Positions 1 through 9,053 of a stretch of DNA of 64,000 nucleotides are shown here, one piece after another. Location: positions 124,001-188,000 of the forward strand of contig NZ_JAKSXW010000118.1 in the NCBI RefSeq assembly GCF_022829405.1, in the 5' to 3' direction. Origin of the DNA: Methylobacterium sp. J-076. Lineage in GTDB: Bacteria; Pseudomonadota; Alphaproteobacteria; Rhizobiales; Beijerinckiaceae. Each line of letters starts with the position of its first letter. Positions within the stretch are counted from its first letter, which is position 1. A program made the position numbers and the translations under genes. The notes beneath the pieces are model-generated. The model ran no database searches. It was not told where the DNA came from and saw only the letters and a list, made by a program, of their open reading frames with translations.

Positions 1-1
1 T

Positions 2-37
2 CAGATCGGCTATGCGGGCAACGAACTGACGCAATAA
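2..37 (+). CDS. C-terminal end of an unidentified protein
   Basis: The window opens inside a reading frame whose last eleven codons read QIGYAGNELTQ before a TAA at 35-37. A hairpin follows within 25 bases, which fits a true gene end. Eleven residues are too few to name a family. Confidence 0.45.
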   Translation, partial: QIGYAGNELTQ

Positions 38-57
38 ACGCCAGGCATGACTTCGGG

Positions 58-89
58 GAAGCCGTCTTGCCGCATGGCGGGGCGGCTTC
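58..89 (+). terminator. Hairpin after the truncated first gene
   Basis: GAAGCCG at 58-64 pairs with CGGCTTC at 83-89, with a smaller inner GCC/GGC stem. There is no T-run, so intrinsic termination is only plausible. Confidence 0.4.
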
Positions 90-419
90 TCGCGTTGCGA
101 AAGACGTAAAATCGTCATCGAGACCTGTGGGGGGGCCGGTCTCGCCCGGTGCACGGCCCCGGAAAACGTGCAAGATGCCCCCGCACGGGCGCTCAGCCCG
201 GCTCCGAGTGTGGGCGAGGCGCGGAGGATGGCTCCCGGTGGATCACGGCGGTGCGAGGGGGCCGGGCTCGGGCCCGGAAGGCCGCGCCCGCCATCCGGTC
301 TCCGTTCTCCAGCTTGGCCATTCCGGCATCAACGTTGCAAAGGCGTCGCCCGAGCGGGCGGGCCTGCACCCGACACCGCCTGCCGACCGCGTTCGGCCAG
401 ACCCAGGAGTTCCGTACCG
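90..419. other. Non-coding leader before the importer operon
   Basis: No convincing gene lies here. The frame of the downstream binding protein stays open upstream to 168, but that stretch is Arg/Pro/Gly-rich, lacks a signal peptide and looks like GC-driven openness. The promoter of the glt-type operon probably lies in this gap; I see no clear -35/-10 pair. Confidence 0.4.
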
Positions 420-1343
420 ATGCAGTTCGTTCTCGCTCGCCGTGGCGTCGCCGCGGCGCTCGGCCTCAGCCTCGCCGTGGCCCCCCTCGCGGCCGGCGCC
501 GAGGATCTGACCGGCACCCTGAAGAAGGTGAAGGATTCCGGCGCCATCACCATCGGCTACCGCGATTCCTCCGTGCCGTTCTCCTACCTCGGCGGCGACG
601 AGAAGCCCGTCGGCTACGCCATGGACATCTGCTACAAGATCGCCGACGCGGTGAAGGCCAAGCTCGGCCTGCCGAAGCTCGACGTGAAGCTCAACCCGGT
701 CACCTCCGCCACCCGCATCCCGCTGATGGCCAACGGCACGATCGACCTCGAATGCGGGTCGACCACCAACAACGCCGACCGCCAGAAGCAGGTGGGCTTC
801 ACCAACAGCCACTTCCTCACCGCGACGCGGTTCGTCTCGAAGAAGTCGGCCAACCTGCACACGATCGAGGACCTGAAGGGCAAGACCGTCGTGTCGACCT
901 CGGGGACCACCAACATCCGGCAGATCAACGAGGCCAACACCGAGAAGAAGCTCGGCCTGACGATCCTGCCCGCCAAGGACCATGCCGAGGCGTTCCTGAT
1001 GGTCGAGACCGGCCGCGCCGTCGCCTTCGTGATGGACGACGTGCTCCTCGCCTCCCTCGTCGCCTCCTCGAAGGACCCGGCGGCCTACGAGATCTCGAAG
1101 GAAGCCCTCTCGAAGCCCGAGCCCTACGGCATCATGCTGCGCAAGGACGACGCGCCCTTCAAGCAGGTGGCGGACGAGGCCACCGCCAAGCTCTACACCA
1201 GCCCCGAGGGCAAGGCGCTCTACGACAAGTGGTTCACGCAGCCCATCCCGCCGCGCAACATCAACCTCAACCTGCCGATGAGCGACGAGATGAAGAAGCA
1301 GTTCACCAAGCCGATCGACAGCGCCGACCCGGCTGCCTACTGA
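420..1343 (+). CDS. gltI: Glutamate/aspartate ABC transporter substrate-binding protein (GltI-like)
   Basis: This 307-residue periplasmic binding protein of family 3 captures amino acids for an ABC importer. The ATG at 420 was chosen because it starts a classic signal peptide (MQFVLARRG, then an Ala/Leu core, cleavage near residue 27 before EDLTG). The mature protein has the lobe opening AITIGYRDSSVPFSYL, and the segment RIPLMANGTIDLECGSTTNN around residues 100-120 closely resembles GltI glutamate/aspartate binders. Two permeases and an ATPase follow on the same strand. A 381-bp gap with a strong hairpin separates it from the first permease, which would allow the binding protein to be made in excess. 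Substrate is inferred from the motif and could be broader. Confidence 0.9.
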   Translation: MQFVLARRGVAAALGLSLAVAPLAAGAEDLTGTLKKVKDSGAITIGYRDSSVPFSYLGGDEKPVGYAMDICYKIADAVKAKLGLPKLDVKLNPVTSATRIPLMANGTIDLECGSTTNNADRQKQVGFTNSHFLTATRFVSKKSANLHTIEDLKGKTVVSTSGTTNIRQINEANTEKKLGLTILPAKDHAEAFLMVETGRAVAFVMDDVLLASLVASSKDPAAYEISKEALSKPEPYGIMLRKDDAPFKQVADEATAKLYTSPEGKALYDKWFTQPIPPRNINLNLPMSDEMKKQFTKPIDSADPAAY

Positions 1344-1360
1344 GCCTTCGCCCCTGAACA

Positions 1361-1390
1361 GGCGCCCCGCGGCACGATCCGCGGGGCGCC
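1361..1390 (+). terminator. Perfect 12-bp stem-loop after gltI
   Basis: GGCGCCCCGCGG at 1361-1372 pairs perfectly with CCGCGGGGCGCC at 1379-1390 around a 6-nt loop. There is no U-tract. It may end some transcripts or stabilise the binding-protein mRNA ahead of the permease genes. Confidence 0.6.
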
Positions 1391-1462
1391 ACGCTCCGAT
1401 CGGGGACCGTTCGGGTTTTCTCGACCACGCTCGAAGTCGGGCCGAACACCACTTTCGCGCCA

Positions 1463-1631
1463 CCCGCACCCTCATCCTGGGTGTCCGACCGAAGGCCACC
1501 TTTGCCCCCCCCAGAGCCTCATCCTGAGGTGCGGCGAGAGCCGCCTCGAAGGAGGGTTCCAGGGATCGCGCGGTGGGCTGGAGCCCTCCTTCGTGGCCCC
1601 CTTCGCGGGCACCTCAGGATGAGGGTGCGGG
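1463..1631. repeat. Nested palindromic intergenic repeat
   Basis: Two inverted pairs are nested. CCTCATCCTGAGGTGC at 1517-1532 is the exact reverse complement of 1609-1624. CCCGCACCCTCATCC at 1463-1477 matches the reverse complement of 1617-1631. The inner 108 bp can fold into a long cruciform. It occupies most of the gap between gltI and the first permease; nothing coding is visible in 1344-1724. Similar CCTCATCCTGAGG elements are known as dispersed repeats in Hyphomicrobiales. Confidence 0.7.
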
Positions 1632-1724
1632 CGGGACGACACTGATTTTCCGGCCAGGCTCCCGCGAGGGGAGCCAGGGTGGAACACCTTCTGTAAGACG
1701 GCCTCTTTTGGTAGAAGTGTCGCG

Positions 1725-2447
1725 ATGAACTACAATTGGAACTGGAGCATCTTCTTCGAACCCTCGCCCGAGGGGACGGGGACCTACGCGGACATGCTCC
1801 TGTCCGGCCTGTACTGGACGGTCGTCACCGCCCTCTGCGCCTGGGTGATCGCGTTCACCCTCGGCTCGCTCATGGGCGTGCTGCGCACCCTGCCGAGCCG
1901 GACGGCCAACGCCATCGGCACGACCTATGTCGAGATCTTCCGCAACGTCCCCCTGCTGGTGCAGATGTTCCTCTGGTACTTCGTGCTGCCGGAAATCCTG
2001 CCCCGGGGCATCGGCGACGCGGTCAAGCAGATGCCGGACGCGCCGTTCTACACGGCGGTGGTGTGCCTGGGCTTCTTCACCGCCTCCCGCGTGGCCGAGC
2101 AGGTGCGGGCCGGCATCCAGGCCCTGCCCCGCGGCCAGCGGATGGCGGCCACGGCCATGGGCTTCACCACGGCGCAGACCTACCGCTACGTCCTGCTGCC
2201 CAACGCCTACCGCATCATCCTGCCGCCGATGACCTCCGAGTTCCTGAACAACCTCAAGAACACGTCGGTGGCCCTCACCATCGGCCTCCTGGAGCTGACC
2301 GGCCGGGCGCGCTCGATGCAGGAATTCTCCTTCCAGGTGTTCGAGGCCTTCACCGCCGCGACGATCCTCTACGTGGCCATCAACCTCGTGGTCGTCGTCT
2401 GCGCGAGCGTGCTCGAACGCTCCGTCGCCATCCCCGGGCAGCGCTGA
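1725..2447 (+). CDS. gltJ: Amino-acid ABC transporter permease (GltJ-like)
   Basis: This 240-residue inner-membrane permease is one half of the heterodimeric channel of the importer. It starts MNYNWNWSIFF, typical of GltJ, and has about five membrane helices. The cytoplasmic EAA loop EQVRAGIQALPRGQRMAATA near residues 125-145 is where the ATPase docks. Length matches the HisM/GltJ family. It is followed after 58 bp by the second permease and then the ATPase, in the usual IJKL order. Confidence 0.92.
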   Translation: MNYNWNWSIFFEPSPEGTGTYADMLLSGLYWTVVTALCAWVIAFTLGSLMGVLRTLPSRTANAIGTTYVEIFRNVPLLVQMFLWYFVLPEILPRGIGDAVKQMPDAPFYTAVVCLGFFTASRVAEQVRAGIQALPRGQRMAATAMGFTTAQTYRYVLLPNAYRIILPPMTSEFLNNLKNTSVALTIGLLELTGRARSMQEFSFQVFEAFTAATILYVAINLVVVVCASVLERSVAIPGQR

Positions 2448-2505
2448 CCGCCCCACCCCCGCTGCAACCTGCCGCCCCCGAGGCGGCGACCGCGCGCAGG
2501 CCGAG

Positions 2506-3198
2506 ATGCTCTCGAACTTCGATTTCTCCGTCATCCTCACCGCCCTGCCCTACCTGTTCGGGACGGGCATGGTCTTCACCCTCTCGCTCACCGCCATGGC
2601 GGCGGTGGGGGGCGTGATCCTCGGCACGCTGCTGGCGATGGCCCGGCTCTCGGGCATCCCCGGCGTCTGGCACCTCGCCAAGGGCTACGTGGAGCTGTGC
2701 CGCTCCCTGCCCCTCGTGCTGGTGATCTTCTGGTTCTACTTCCTCGTGCCGTATATCGGCGCCTACGTGACCGGCGCGGCGACGCCGATCCAGGTCGGCG
2801 CCTTCCCCTCGGCGCTGATCACCTTCATGGCCTTCGAGGCGGCCTACTTCGCCGAGATCATGCGCGCGGGCATCCAGTCGGTTCCCAAGGGGCAGACCGC
2901 CGCCGCCTCGGCGCTGGGCATGAATTACTGGCAGACCATGGGCCACGTCGTCCTGCCCCAGGCCTTCCGCAACATGCTGCCCCTTCTGCTGACGCAGACC
3001 ATCGTGCTCTTTCAGGACACGTCCCTGGTCTACGTGCTGTCCCTCACGGATTTCATGGGCGCGGCCTCGAAGGTCGCCCAGCGCGACGGGCGCCTCGTCG
3101 AGATGTATATCTTCGCGGCCGTCGTCTACTTCGCGATCTGTTTCTCCGCCTCCCTCCTGGTGCGTCGCCTGCAGCGTCGCGTCGCCATCATCCGCTGA
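2506..3198 (+). CDS. gltK: Amino-acid ABC transporter permease (GltK-like)
   Basis: This 230-residue second permease subunit has about five membrane segments. Its EAA loop ([20 protein letters not shown]) lies near residues 118-138, and the C-terminal LQRRVAI is typical of GltK. The ATG at 2506 fits the family start ([10 protein letters not shown]). It should pair with the preceding permease. The ATPase gene begins 16 bp downstream. Confidence 0.92.
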   Translation: MLSNFDFSVILTALPYLFGTGMVFTLSLTAMAAVGGVILGTLLAMARLSGIPGVWHLAKGYVELCRSLPLVLVIFWFYFLVPYIGAYVTGAATPIQVGAFPSALITFMAFEAAYFAEIMRAGIQSVPKGQTAAASALGMNYWQTMGHVVLPQAFRNMLPLLLTQTIVLFQDTSLVYVLSLTDFMGAASKVAQRDGRLVEMYIFAAVVYFAICFSASLLVRRLQRRVAIIR

Positions 3199-3214
3199 TC
3201 AGGGGACCCATCCC

Positions 3215-4075
<861 letters not shown>

Positions 4076-4080
4076 GCGGG

Positions 4081-4102
4081 CGCCCGACGCCGCCGTCGGG
4101 CG
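4081..4102 (+). terminator. Hairpin after the glt-type operon
   Basis: CGCCCGAC at 4081-4088 pairs perfectly with GTCGGGCG at 4095-4102 around a 6-nt loop, six bases after the gltL stop. Position fits a terminator, though no T-run follows. Confidence 0.6.
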
Positions 4103-4128
4103 TCCCCGCCGTCATCCCGCGCCCTCTC

Positions 4129-4218
4129 CGTCATCGCGAGCGCAGCGAAGCGACCCAGGGCGGCGGGCGATGTGCGGATGTGGCGCCGCTGGATTGCTTC
4201 GCTTCGCTCGCAATGACG
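4129..4218. repeat. 90-bp palindromic element, copy A
   Basis: It begins CGTCATCGCGAGCG and ends CGCTCGCAATGACG, with the purine-rich left arm (GCAGCGAAGCGACCC) mirrored by GGATTGCTTCGCTTCGC on the right. This is the best-conserved copy of a family with five members in the window. Confidence 0.75.
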
Positions 4219-4322
4219 GCGGTGGTGGGCGGGCGGCCCTCCTCCGTCGTCGCGGGCTCATGCCGTCAGCCGCGCGCCTTCACCGTCATCCGCGCATCCC
4301 CGCCGTCATCGCGCGCCCTCTC

Positions 4323-4412
4323 CGTCATCGCGAGCGCAGCGAAGCGACCCAGGGCGGCGGGCGGTGTTCGGATGTGGCGCCGCTGGATTGCTTCGCTTCG
4401 CTCGCAATGACG
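4323..4412. repeat. 90-bp palindromic element, copy B
   Basis: Nearly identical to copy A over its whole length, differing at only a few positions in the central part (GTGTTCGGATGTGG). It is the middle copy of the tandem array. Confidence 0.75.
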
Positions 4413-4511
4413 GCGGTGGGGGGTGGGCGGCGCCCCCCGTCGTCGCGGGCCCACGCTCAGCCCCGCGCTTTTTCCATCATCCGCGTCCCCGCCGTCATCC
4501 CGCGCCCTCTC

Positions 4512-4601
4512 CGTCATCGCGAGCGCAGCGAAGCGACCCAGGGCGGCGGGCGGTGTGCGGATGGGGCGCCGCCGGATTGCTTCGCGGCGCGCGCAGTGAC
4601 G
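4512..4601. repeat. 90-bp palindromic element, copy C
   Basis: The left arm matches copies A and B. The right arm has decayed (GCGCGCAGTGACG instead of CGCTCGCAATGACG), so this copy no longer folds perfectly. It lies about 20 bp from the stop of the next, minus-strand gene. Confidence 0.7.
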
Positions 4602-4621
4602 GCGGCGGGTGCGATGAGAAC

Positions 4622-5644
4622 CTACCCCGCCATCTCCTCCTGCGCGGCGCGGTACTCGCGCCCGTGCTGGCAATAGCCCTCGACGATGCGCAGCATCATC
4701 GCCCGGCGGTCGGCGTCGAGGGGGGCGAGGATCCGGGCCGGGCGGCCGCCCCAGAGATGGCCGGAATCGAGGATCTGGCCGGGATCGGTGGTCGAGCCGG
4801 CGGCGAGCATCACGTCGTCGGCGATCAGCGTGCCCGGCGCCACCGCGGCACCGATGCCGATGAGCGTCCGGGCGCCGATCCGGCAATCGGCGATGCGGAC
4901 ATTGTGGGCGATCGTGGTGTCCCGGCCGATCACCACGCCCTCGCCCCGCGTGCGGATGACCGTGTTGTCCTGGATGTTGGTGTCGGCGCCGATGACGATG
5001 GGGCCGGCCTCCGCCTCAAGGGCGCAGCAGAACAGCACGCTCGCCCCGGCCCCCAGGCCCACCCGCCCCCGGAGCCGGGCGGTGCGGGCCACGAACACGT
5101 CCGGGTCGATGTCCGAGGGCGGCTCGCCCTCCGGCCCGATCCCCTCGGCGCTGCGCTCGCGCAGACGCTCGGCCCGGTCGGCGGCCTCGCCCGGCGCGAC
5201 GGGGCGCACGGGTCTGGCGGGGCTGCCGGCATAGGCGAAGCCCCCCTCCAGCGCCGAGCGGGGGAAGACGGTGGCGCCCGCCTCGATCACCGCGCCGTCG
5301 CCGATGGTGGACCCGTCGAGGATCACCACGTCGTCCTCGATCACCACGTCGGAGCCGATCGTGCAGGCGTGCAGCACGCTGTTGCGCCCCACCGTCACCC
5401 GGTCGCCGCAGGTGGTGCCCTGGCTGAAGGTCGCGATATGCACCGTCGAGCGGTGACCGAGCCAGAACCGGTCCCCGAGGGTGACCGGCTGCCCGTCCGC
5501 CCGGATCACCGCCGCGTCCCCGAGCCAGGCCTGGTCGCCGATCGTCGCCGCGCCGATCACGGTGCTGCCGCGCCCGCACCAGACCGGGCGGCTCGCGAAG
5601 CGCGGCGCCTCGGCCCCGTAAGGCAGCGTCATCTCTGGGTTCAT
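4622..5644 (-). CDS. Tandem gamma-carbonic-anhydrase-like hexapeptide protein
   Basis: This 340-residue protein is made of two left-handed beta-helix (hexapeptide) domains of the gamma-carbonic-anhydrase/YrdA/PaaY type, residues about 20-150 and 180-310. They are joined by a charged linker (about 151-178), and a short helix ends the protein. Each domain ends in the family's SPARPVRP or GRPARILAP tail. The three zinc histidines of this family are split. Domain 1 keeps the first and third (His69, His92) and has Arg87 at the second. Domain 2 keeps only the second (His247), with Arg231 and Ala252 at the others. Start ATG at 5644 fits domain 1; the frame upstream lacks family sequence. moaE is divergent, 121 bp away. 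Family membership is sure; function is not. It could be a carbonic anhydrase, a CoA thioesterase-like enzyme or a structural subunit. Confidence 0.8.
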   Translation of the reverse strand: MNPEMTLPYGAEAPRFASRPVWCGRGSTVIGAATIGDQAWLGDAAVIRADGQPVTLGDRFWLGHRSTVHIATFSQGTTCGDRVTVGRNSVLHACTIGSDVVIEDDVVILDGSTIGDGAVIEAGATVFPRSALEGGFAYAGSPARPVRPVAPGEAADRAERLRERSAEGIGPEGEPPSDIDPDVFVARTARLRGRVGLGAGASVLFCCALEAEAGPIVIGADTNIQDNTVIRTRGEGVVIGRDTTIAHNVRIADCRIGARTLIGIGAAVAPGTLIADDVMLAAGSTTDPGQILDSGHLWGGRPARILAPLDADRRAMMLRIVEGYCQHGREYRAAQEEMAG

Positions 5645-5765
5645 CGCTGCCTCGCGCCTCGCGCCTCTGCGGCCCAGGGGGCCGGTGCCGTCACCCGCCC
5701 CTCCGTGCCATATAGGGCACGGCCGAGACAGTCGGGCGCAAGGCCCGGCGCCCCGGGGGAGCAAC

Positions 5766-6251
5766 ATGGAGAGCCCGATGCGCGACGAGAGGGTCTCGAT
5801 CCAGGCCGAACCCTTCGACGTCGCCGCGGAGATCGCCCGCATTGAGGCCGACTTCGCCGGACGGGTCGGGGCGGTCGTCACCTTCTCCGGTCTGTGCCGG
5901 GACGAGGCCGGGCGCCTCGCGGCCCTCGAACTCGAACATTACCCCGGCATGGCCGAGGCGGAGATCGCGCGGGTGGTGGCAGAGGCCGCCGCCCGCTGGC
6001 CGCTCCAGGCGGTGCGGGTCATCCACCGGCACGGGAAGATCGCCCCCGGCGACGGCATCGTCCTCGTGGTGACGGCCTCCGGCCACCGGATCGCGGCCTT
6101 CGAGGCGGCGAGCTTCCTGATGGACTACCTCAAGACGAGGGCGCCGTTCTGGAAGCGCGAGCACCTCGCCGACGGCACGACCGGCGGCTGGGTGGAGGCC
6201 ACCGCCGCCGACGACACGGCGGCGGGCCGGTGGGAGGGCGCCGGGCGGTGA
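5766..6251 (+). CDS. moaE: Molybdopterin synthase catalytic subunit MoaE
   Basis: MoaE transfers sulfur from thiocarboxylated MoaD to precursor Z (cPMP), making molybdopterin in the cytoplasm. The 161-residue product has the core GAVVTFSGLCRDE near residue 40, the VIHRHGKI strand, and the C-terminal active-site segment MDYLKTRAPFWKRE with the two conserved lysines. The ATG at 5766 is preceded by GGGGGAG at a good distance; the open frame before it is not family-like. moaD is not adjacent, so the partner must be encoded elsewhere. Confidence 0.93.
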   Translation: MESPMRDERVSIQAEPFDVAAEIARIEADFAGRVGAVVTFSGLCRDEAGRLAALELEHYPGMAEAEIARVVAEAAARWPLQAVRVIHRHGKIAPGDGIVLVVTASGHRIAAFEAASFLMDYLKTRAPFWKREHLADGTTGGWVEATAADDTAAGRWEGAGR

Positions 6252-6267
6252 GGCCCCGCCCCCCGTG

Positions 6268-6411
6268 TCAGATGAGGGCGGTGAGGATCAGGGCGACGGC
6301 GCCGCCGGCGATGGCGAGGCCCATGAGCACGATGCTGCTCAGCTGATCGCGCTGGTCGACGTTGTCCCCCGGGGCGAGGCGGTTGAGCCGGGTGCTGCCG
6401 TGGTTGTCCAT
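6268..6411 (-). CDS. Small single-span membrane protein, unknown
   Basis: A 47-residue frame starts ATG at 6411. The N-terminal half is polar (MDNHGSTRLNRLAPGDN). The C-terminal half is one hydrophobic helix (SIVLMGLAIAGGAVALILTA). The design of a soluble head and C-terminal anchor looks like a genuine small protein, but I do not recognise a family. It is convergent with moaE and divergent from the AI-2E family gene 125 bp away. Confidence 0.55.
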   Translation of the reverse strand: MDNHGSTRLNRLAPGDNVDQRDQLSSIVLMGLAIAGGAVALILTALI

Positions 6412-6536
6412 GTGGGTGTCCTCTTGCGTCGGGCCTGAACGGTCTCAACGCGCGTCCGCCGATTTCGTCCCTGGGGGTTGACCGGGGAGCCGCCGCGTCG
6501 TTCGGAGGGGCGCCCCCGGGGCCCGCAGGACACCCA

Positions 6537-7682
6537 ATGACCGAATCGAAGCTCGACGCCCTCAGGGGACCGGTCGGTCCATGGCGGGGCGCGGCGCCGC
6601 TCGCCGGCTCCGGCATCGCCGTGATCTGCTTCACCGCCGCCCTCGCCCTCGCCTGGATGTCGTCGGGCACGTTGCTCCTCATCTTCGCCGGGATGCTGCT
6701 CGGGGTGTTCCTCGACGGCCTGACCCGGGCGCTCGGCCATGTCCTGCCCATCCCGCGCGGCCTGCGCCTCGCCCTGGCGAGCGTCGCGGTGGCATTGCTC
6801 GCCATGAGTTTCGCCACCTATGGCGGCGCGACCATCGCCCAGCAGGGGCGCGACCTCGGCGGCACGATCAAAACGCAGGCCGATTCGGTGAACGGCTGGC
6901 TCTCGAACCACGGGATCGACGTACCGCTCCTCAATTCACCCAAGGAGGACGGCCGCTCCGGGCGGGAGCCGGGCCAGCAGGAGGGCGGCCTCGGCGGCCT
7001 CGCCTCGGGCCTGCTCAAGAGCTCGGGCTCGGTGCTGTCGAGCGCGAGCAGCGTCCTCGGGCCGGCCACCGCGGTGGTGCTCGGCCTCGTGGACGCGGTC
7101 GGCAACCTGATGGTGATCGTGTTCCTGGGGGTGGCCTTCGCCGCCGACCCGGCGAGCTACCGGGACGGGAGCCTGCGCTTCGTGCCCCCCGCCAAGCGCG
7201 CCCGGGCCGGGAAGGTGCTCGACGGGGCCGGCGAGACCCTGCGCCACTGGCTGTTCGGCCAGTTGCTCACCATGACGGCGATCTTCCTGTTCACCTGGGC
7301 GGGGCTGTCCTTCCTGGGGATCGGCGGCGCGCTGATCCTCGGCCTCCAAGCCGGGCTGCTGGCCTTCGTGCCGACCGTGGGGCCGCTGGTGGCGGGCCTC
7401 GTGATCCTCCTGGCCGCCCTCGCCTCCGGGCCGAAGGCCCTGCTCGGGGCCCTCGGCGTCTACCTCGCGGTGCAGTGCCTGGAGAGCTACGGGCTGACGC
7501 CGTTCATCCAGAAGCGGGCGCTGGACATCCCTCCGGCGACGATCTTCGCCGGGCAGCTCATCCTGGGCGTGATCTTCGGCCTCTGGGGCATCGCGCTGGC
7601 GCTGCCCCTCCTGGCGGTGATCAAGGTGCTGCTGGAGCAGCTCTACGTCGAGGACACCCTCGGCGAGCACCCGGGGGATTGA
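6537..7682 (+). CDS. AI-2E family transporter (UPF0118/PerM-like)
   Basis: This 381-residue integral membrane protein is of the AI-2E exporter/PerM family, whose members export small molecules or act as Na+/H+ antiporters; the substrate cannot be read from sequence. Two early helices (about 25-60), a third (about 78-100) and an amphipathic periplasmic segment of about 100 residues are followed by four to five C-terminal helices. That part includes LTPFIQKRALDIPPATIF and ends GIALALPLLAVIKVLLEQLY, both typical of the family. ATG at 6537. Its stop is only 10 bp from the stop of the convergent amidase gene. Confidence 0.85.
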   Translation: MTESKLDALRGPVGPWRGAAPLAGSGIAVICFTAALALAWMSSGTLLLIFAGMLLGVFLDGLTRALGHVLPIPRGLRLALASVAVALLAMSFATYGGATIAQQGRDLGGTIKTQADSVNGWLSNHGIDVPLLNSPKEDGRSGREPGQQEGGLGGLASGLLKSSGSVLSSASSVLGPATAVVLGLVDAVGNLMVIVFLGVAFAADPASYRDGSLRFVPPAKRARAGKVLDGAGETLRHWLFGQLLTMTAIFLFTWAGLSFLGIGGALILGLQAGLLAFVPTVGPLVAGLVILLAALASGPKALLGALGVYLAVQCLESYGLTPFIQKRALDIPPATIFAGQLILGVIFGLWGIALALPLLAVIKVLLEQLYVEDTLGEHPGD

Positions 7683-7692
7683 GGCCCGCGCC

Positions 7693-8922
7693 TCACCCCC
7701 GCAGCGCGCCCTCGATCGACCGGGCCACGGCCAGCGCCTGACCGTCGCCGCCGAAGCGGCCGATGACCTGCACGCCCACCGGCAACCCGTCGCCGGGGAC
7801 CGGCACGTTCACGCAGGGCACGCCCATCAGCGTCCAGAGCCGGTTGAAGCGCGGGTCGCCCGTGGAGGCGAGCGTCTCCGGCGCCGGGCCCGGTGCCGAG
7901 AAGGTGAGGATCGCATCGACCTCGCCGAACAGGTCCTTCAGCACCCGGCGGGCGCGGTGGGCGTGGCGGCGGGCGTCGTCGTAGGCGGCGGGGGCGATGG
8001 CGTCGCCGCCGTCCAGCACACCGCGCACCAGCGGCGGCAGGGCGTCCCGGTGGTGGCGGTACTCCCAGCCCAGCGCCTGCCGGCCCTCGAAATCCTGGAT
8101 GAAGCGGTGCCGCTCCCAGGCCTCCGCCAACTCCTGCGGGAGCGTCAGGTCCGTCAGGCGAGCGCCCGCCCGCTCGGCCGCGGTCCGGGCGCGGGCCAGG
8201 GCCGCCTCGGCGGCGGGTTCGGGGGCCTCGGCGAAGTCCTGCCGGACCACGGCGATGCGCGGGCCCGCGGCCGCCCCGATGTCGATCCCGTCCCGGCCGG
8301 TGATCGCCGCCAGGGCGAAGGCGAGGTCGCCGACCCCCGCCGCGAACAGGCCGACCGTGTCGAGGGCCCAGGAGAAGGTCTTCACGCCCACCGTGGGGAT
8401 CAGCCGGAACGAGGGCTTGATCGCCGCGCAGCCGCAATAGCTCGCGGGCCGGATCACCGAGCCCGCCGTCTGGGTGCCGAGGGCCAGGGGCAGCATCCCC
8501 GCCCCGACCGCGGCGGCCGAGCCCGCCGAGGAACCGCCGGGCGTGTGGCCGGGATCGTGCGGATTGCGGGTCTCAGTGGGGTCGGAGCTGGCGAAGGCGG
8601 TGGTGGTGGTCTTGGCGAGCGCCACGGCGCCCCGCTCCTTCAGGCGGGCGACCACGGCGGCGTCGGCCCGGGGGCGCCAGCCCTCGTAGATCGTGGAGCC
8701 GAGCTGCGTCGGCAGGGTCGCGGTGTCGATGATGTCCTTGATGCCGACCGCGATGCCGGAGAGCGGCCCCTCCTGCGGAATCGCGGGGTCGGGGTCGAGG
8801 GCGACGAAGGCGCCGATGCCAGGGTCCCTCGCGGCGATGGCCTCCCGGCAGAGGTCGATGGCGCCGGCCGGCGTGAGGGAGCCGGCACTGATGCGGGCAC
8901 GGAGATCGAGGATCGAGAGCAT
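7693..8922 (-). CDS. Amidase (amidase signature family)
   Basis: This 409-residue hydrolase splits carboxamides with a Ser-cisSer-Lys triad. The Lys lies in GIAVGIKDII (about residue 66). The signature GGSSAGSAAAVGAGMLPLALG is followed by QTAGSVIRPASYCG, which carries the nucleophile. The start ATG at 8922 (MLSILDLRARI) gives the usual helix before the core; the open frame upstream is not conserved-looking. It is somewhat shorter than GatA, has no GatB/C neighbours, and lacks GatA landmarks, so it is not called a glutamyl-tRNA amidotransferase. Substrate unknown. Confidence 0.85.
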   Translation of the reverse strand: MLSILDLRARISAGSLTPAGAIDLCREAIAARDPGIGAFVALDPDPAIPQEGPLSGIAVGIKDIIDTATLPTQLGSTIYEGWRPRADAAVVARLKERGAVALAKTTTTAFASSDPTETRNPHDPGHTPGGSSAGSAAAVGAGMLPLALGTQTAGSVIRPASYCGCAAIKPSFRLIPTVGVKTFSWALDTVGLFAAGVGDLAFALAAITGRDGIDIGAAAGPRIAVVRQDFAEAPEPAAEAALARARTAAERAGARLTDLTLPQELAEAWERHRFIQDFEGRQALGWEYRHHRDALPPLVRGVLDGGDAIAPAAYDDARRHAHRARRVLKDLFGEVDAILTFSAPGPAPETLASTGDPRFNRLWTLMGVPCVNVPVPGDGLPVGVQVIGRFGGDGQALAVARSIEGALRG

Positions 8923-9053
8923 CGCCCATTTGGTCGGCCAGGGCGTGCTCCTGTCAACTGCAGGGGAAGCGGGCCTCGTCCGGGACACGCCGCCGGGAAA
9001 AGCCGAAACGGCCTTGACGATCCGTTTACGGGATCGGGTGCAACGTCCGGTTC

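Larger units (their letters stand above)
4103..4605. repeat. Tandem array of a ~190-bp unit (three starts)
   Basis: The anchor TCCCCGCCGTCATC recurs at 4103, 4297 and 4486, giving periods of 194 and 189 bp. Each unit contains a 90-bp palindromic element plus a related spacer that includes CGTCGTCGCGGGC. The array fills the gap between gltL and the next gene. No coding sequence is supported here: frames that cross it are translations of the repeat. Confidence 0.75.

Noticed and set aside
168..419. N-terminal extension of the GltI-like protein
   Set aside because: The extra 84 residues are Arg/Pro-rich and would bury the signal peptide; the ATG at 420 gives the normal exported form.
4103..4605. 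Possible CRISPR array
   Set aside because: Repeats are about 90 bp and palindromic, spaced about 100 bp with related rather than unique spacers, and no cas genes are near.
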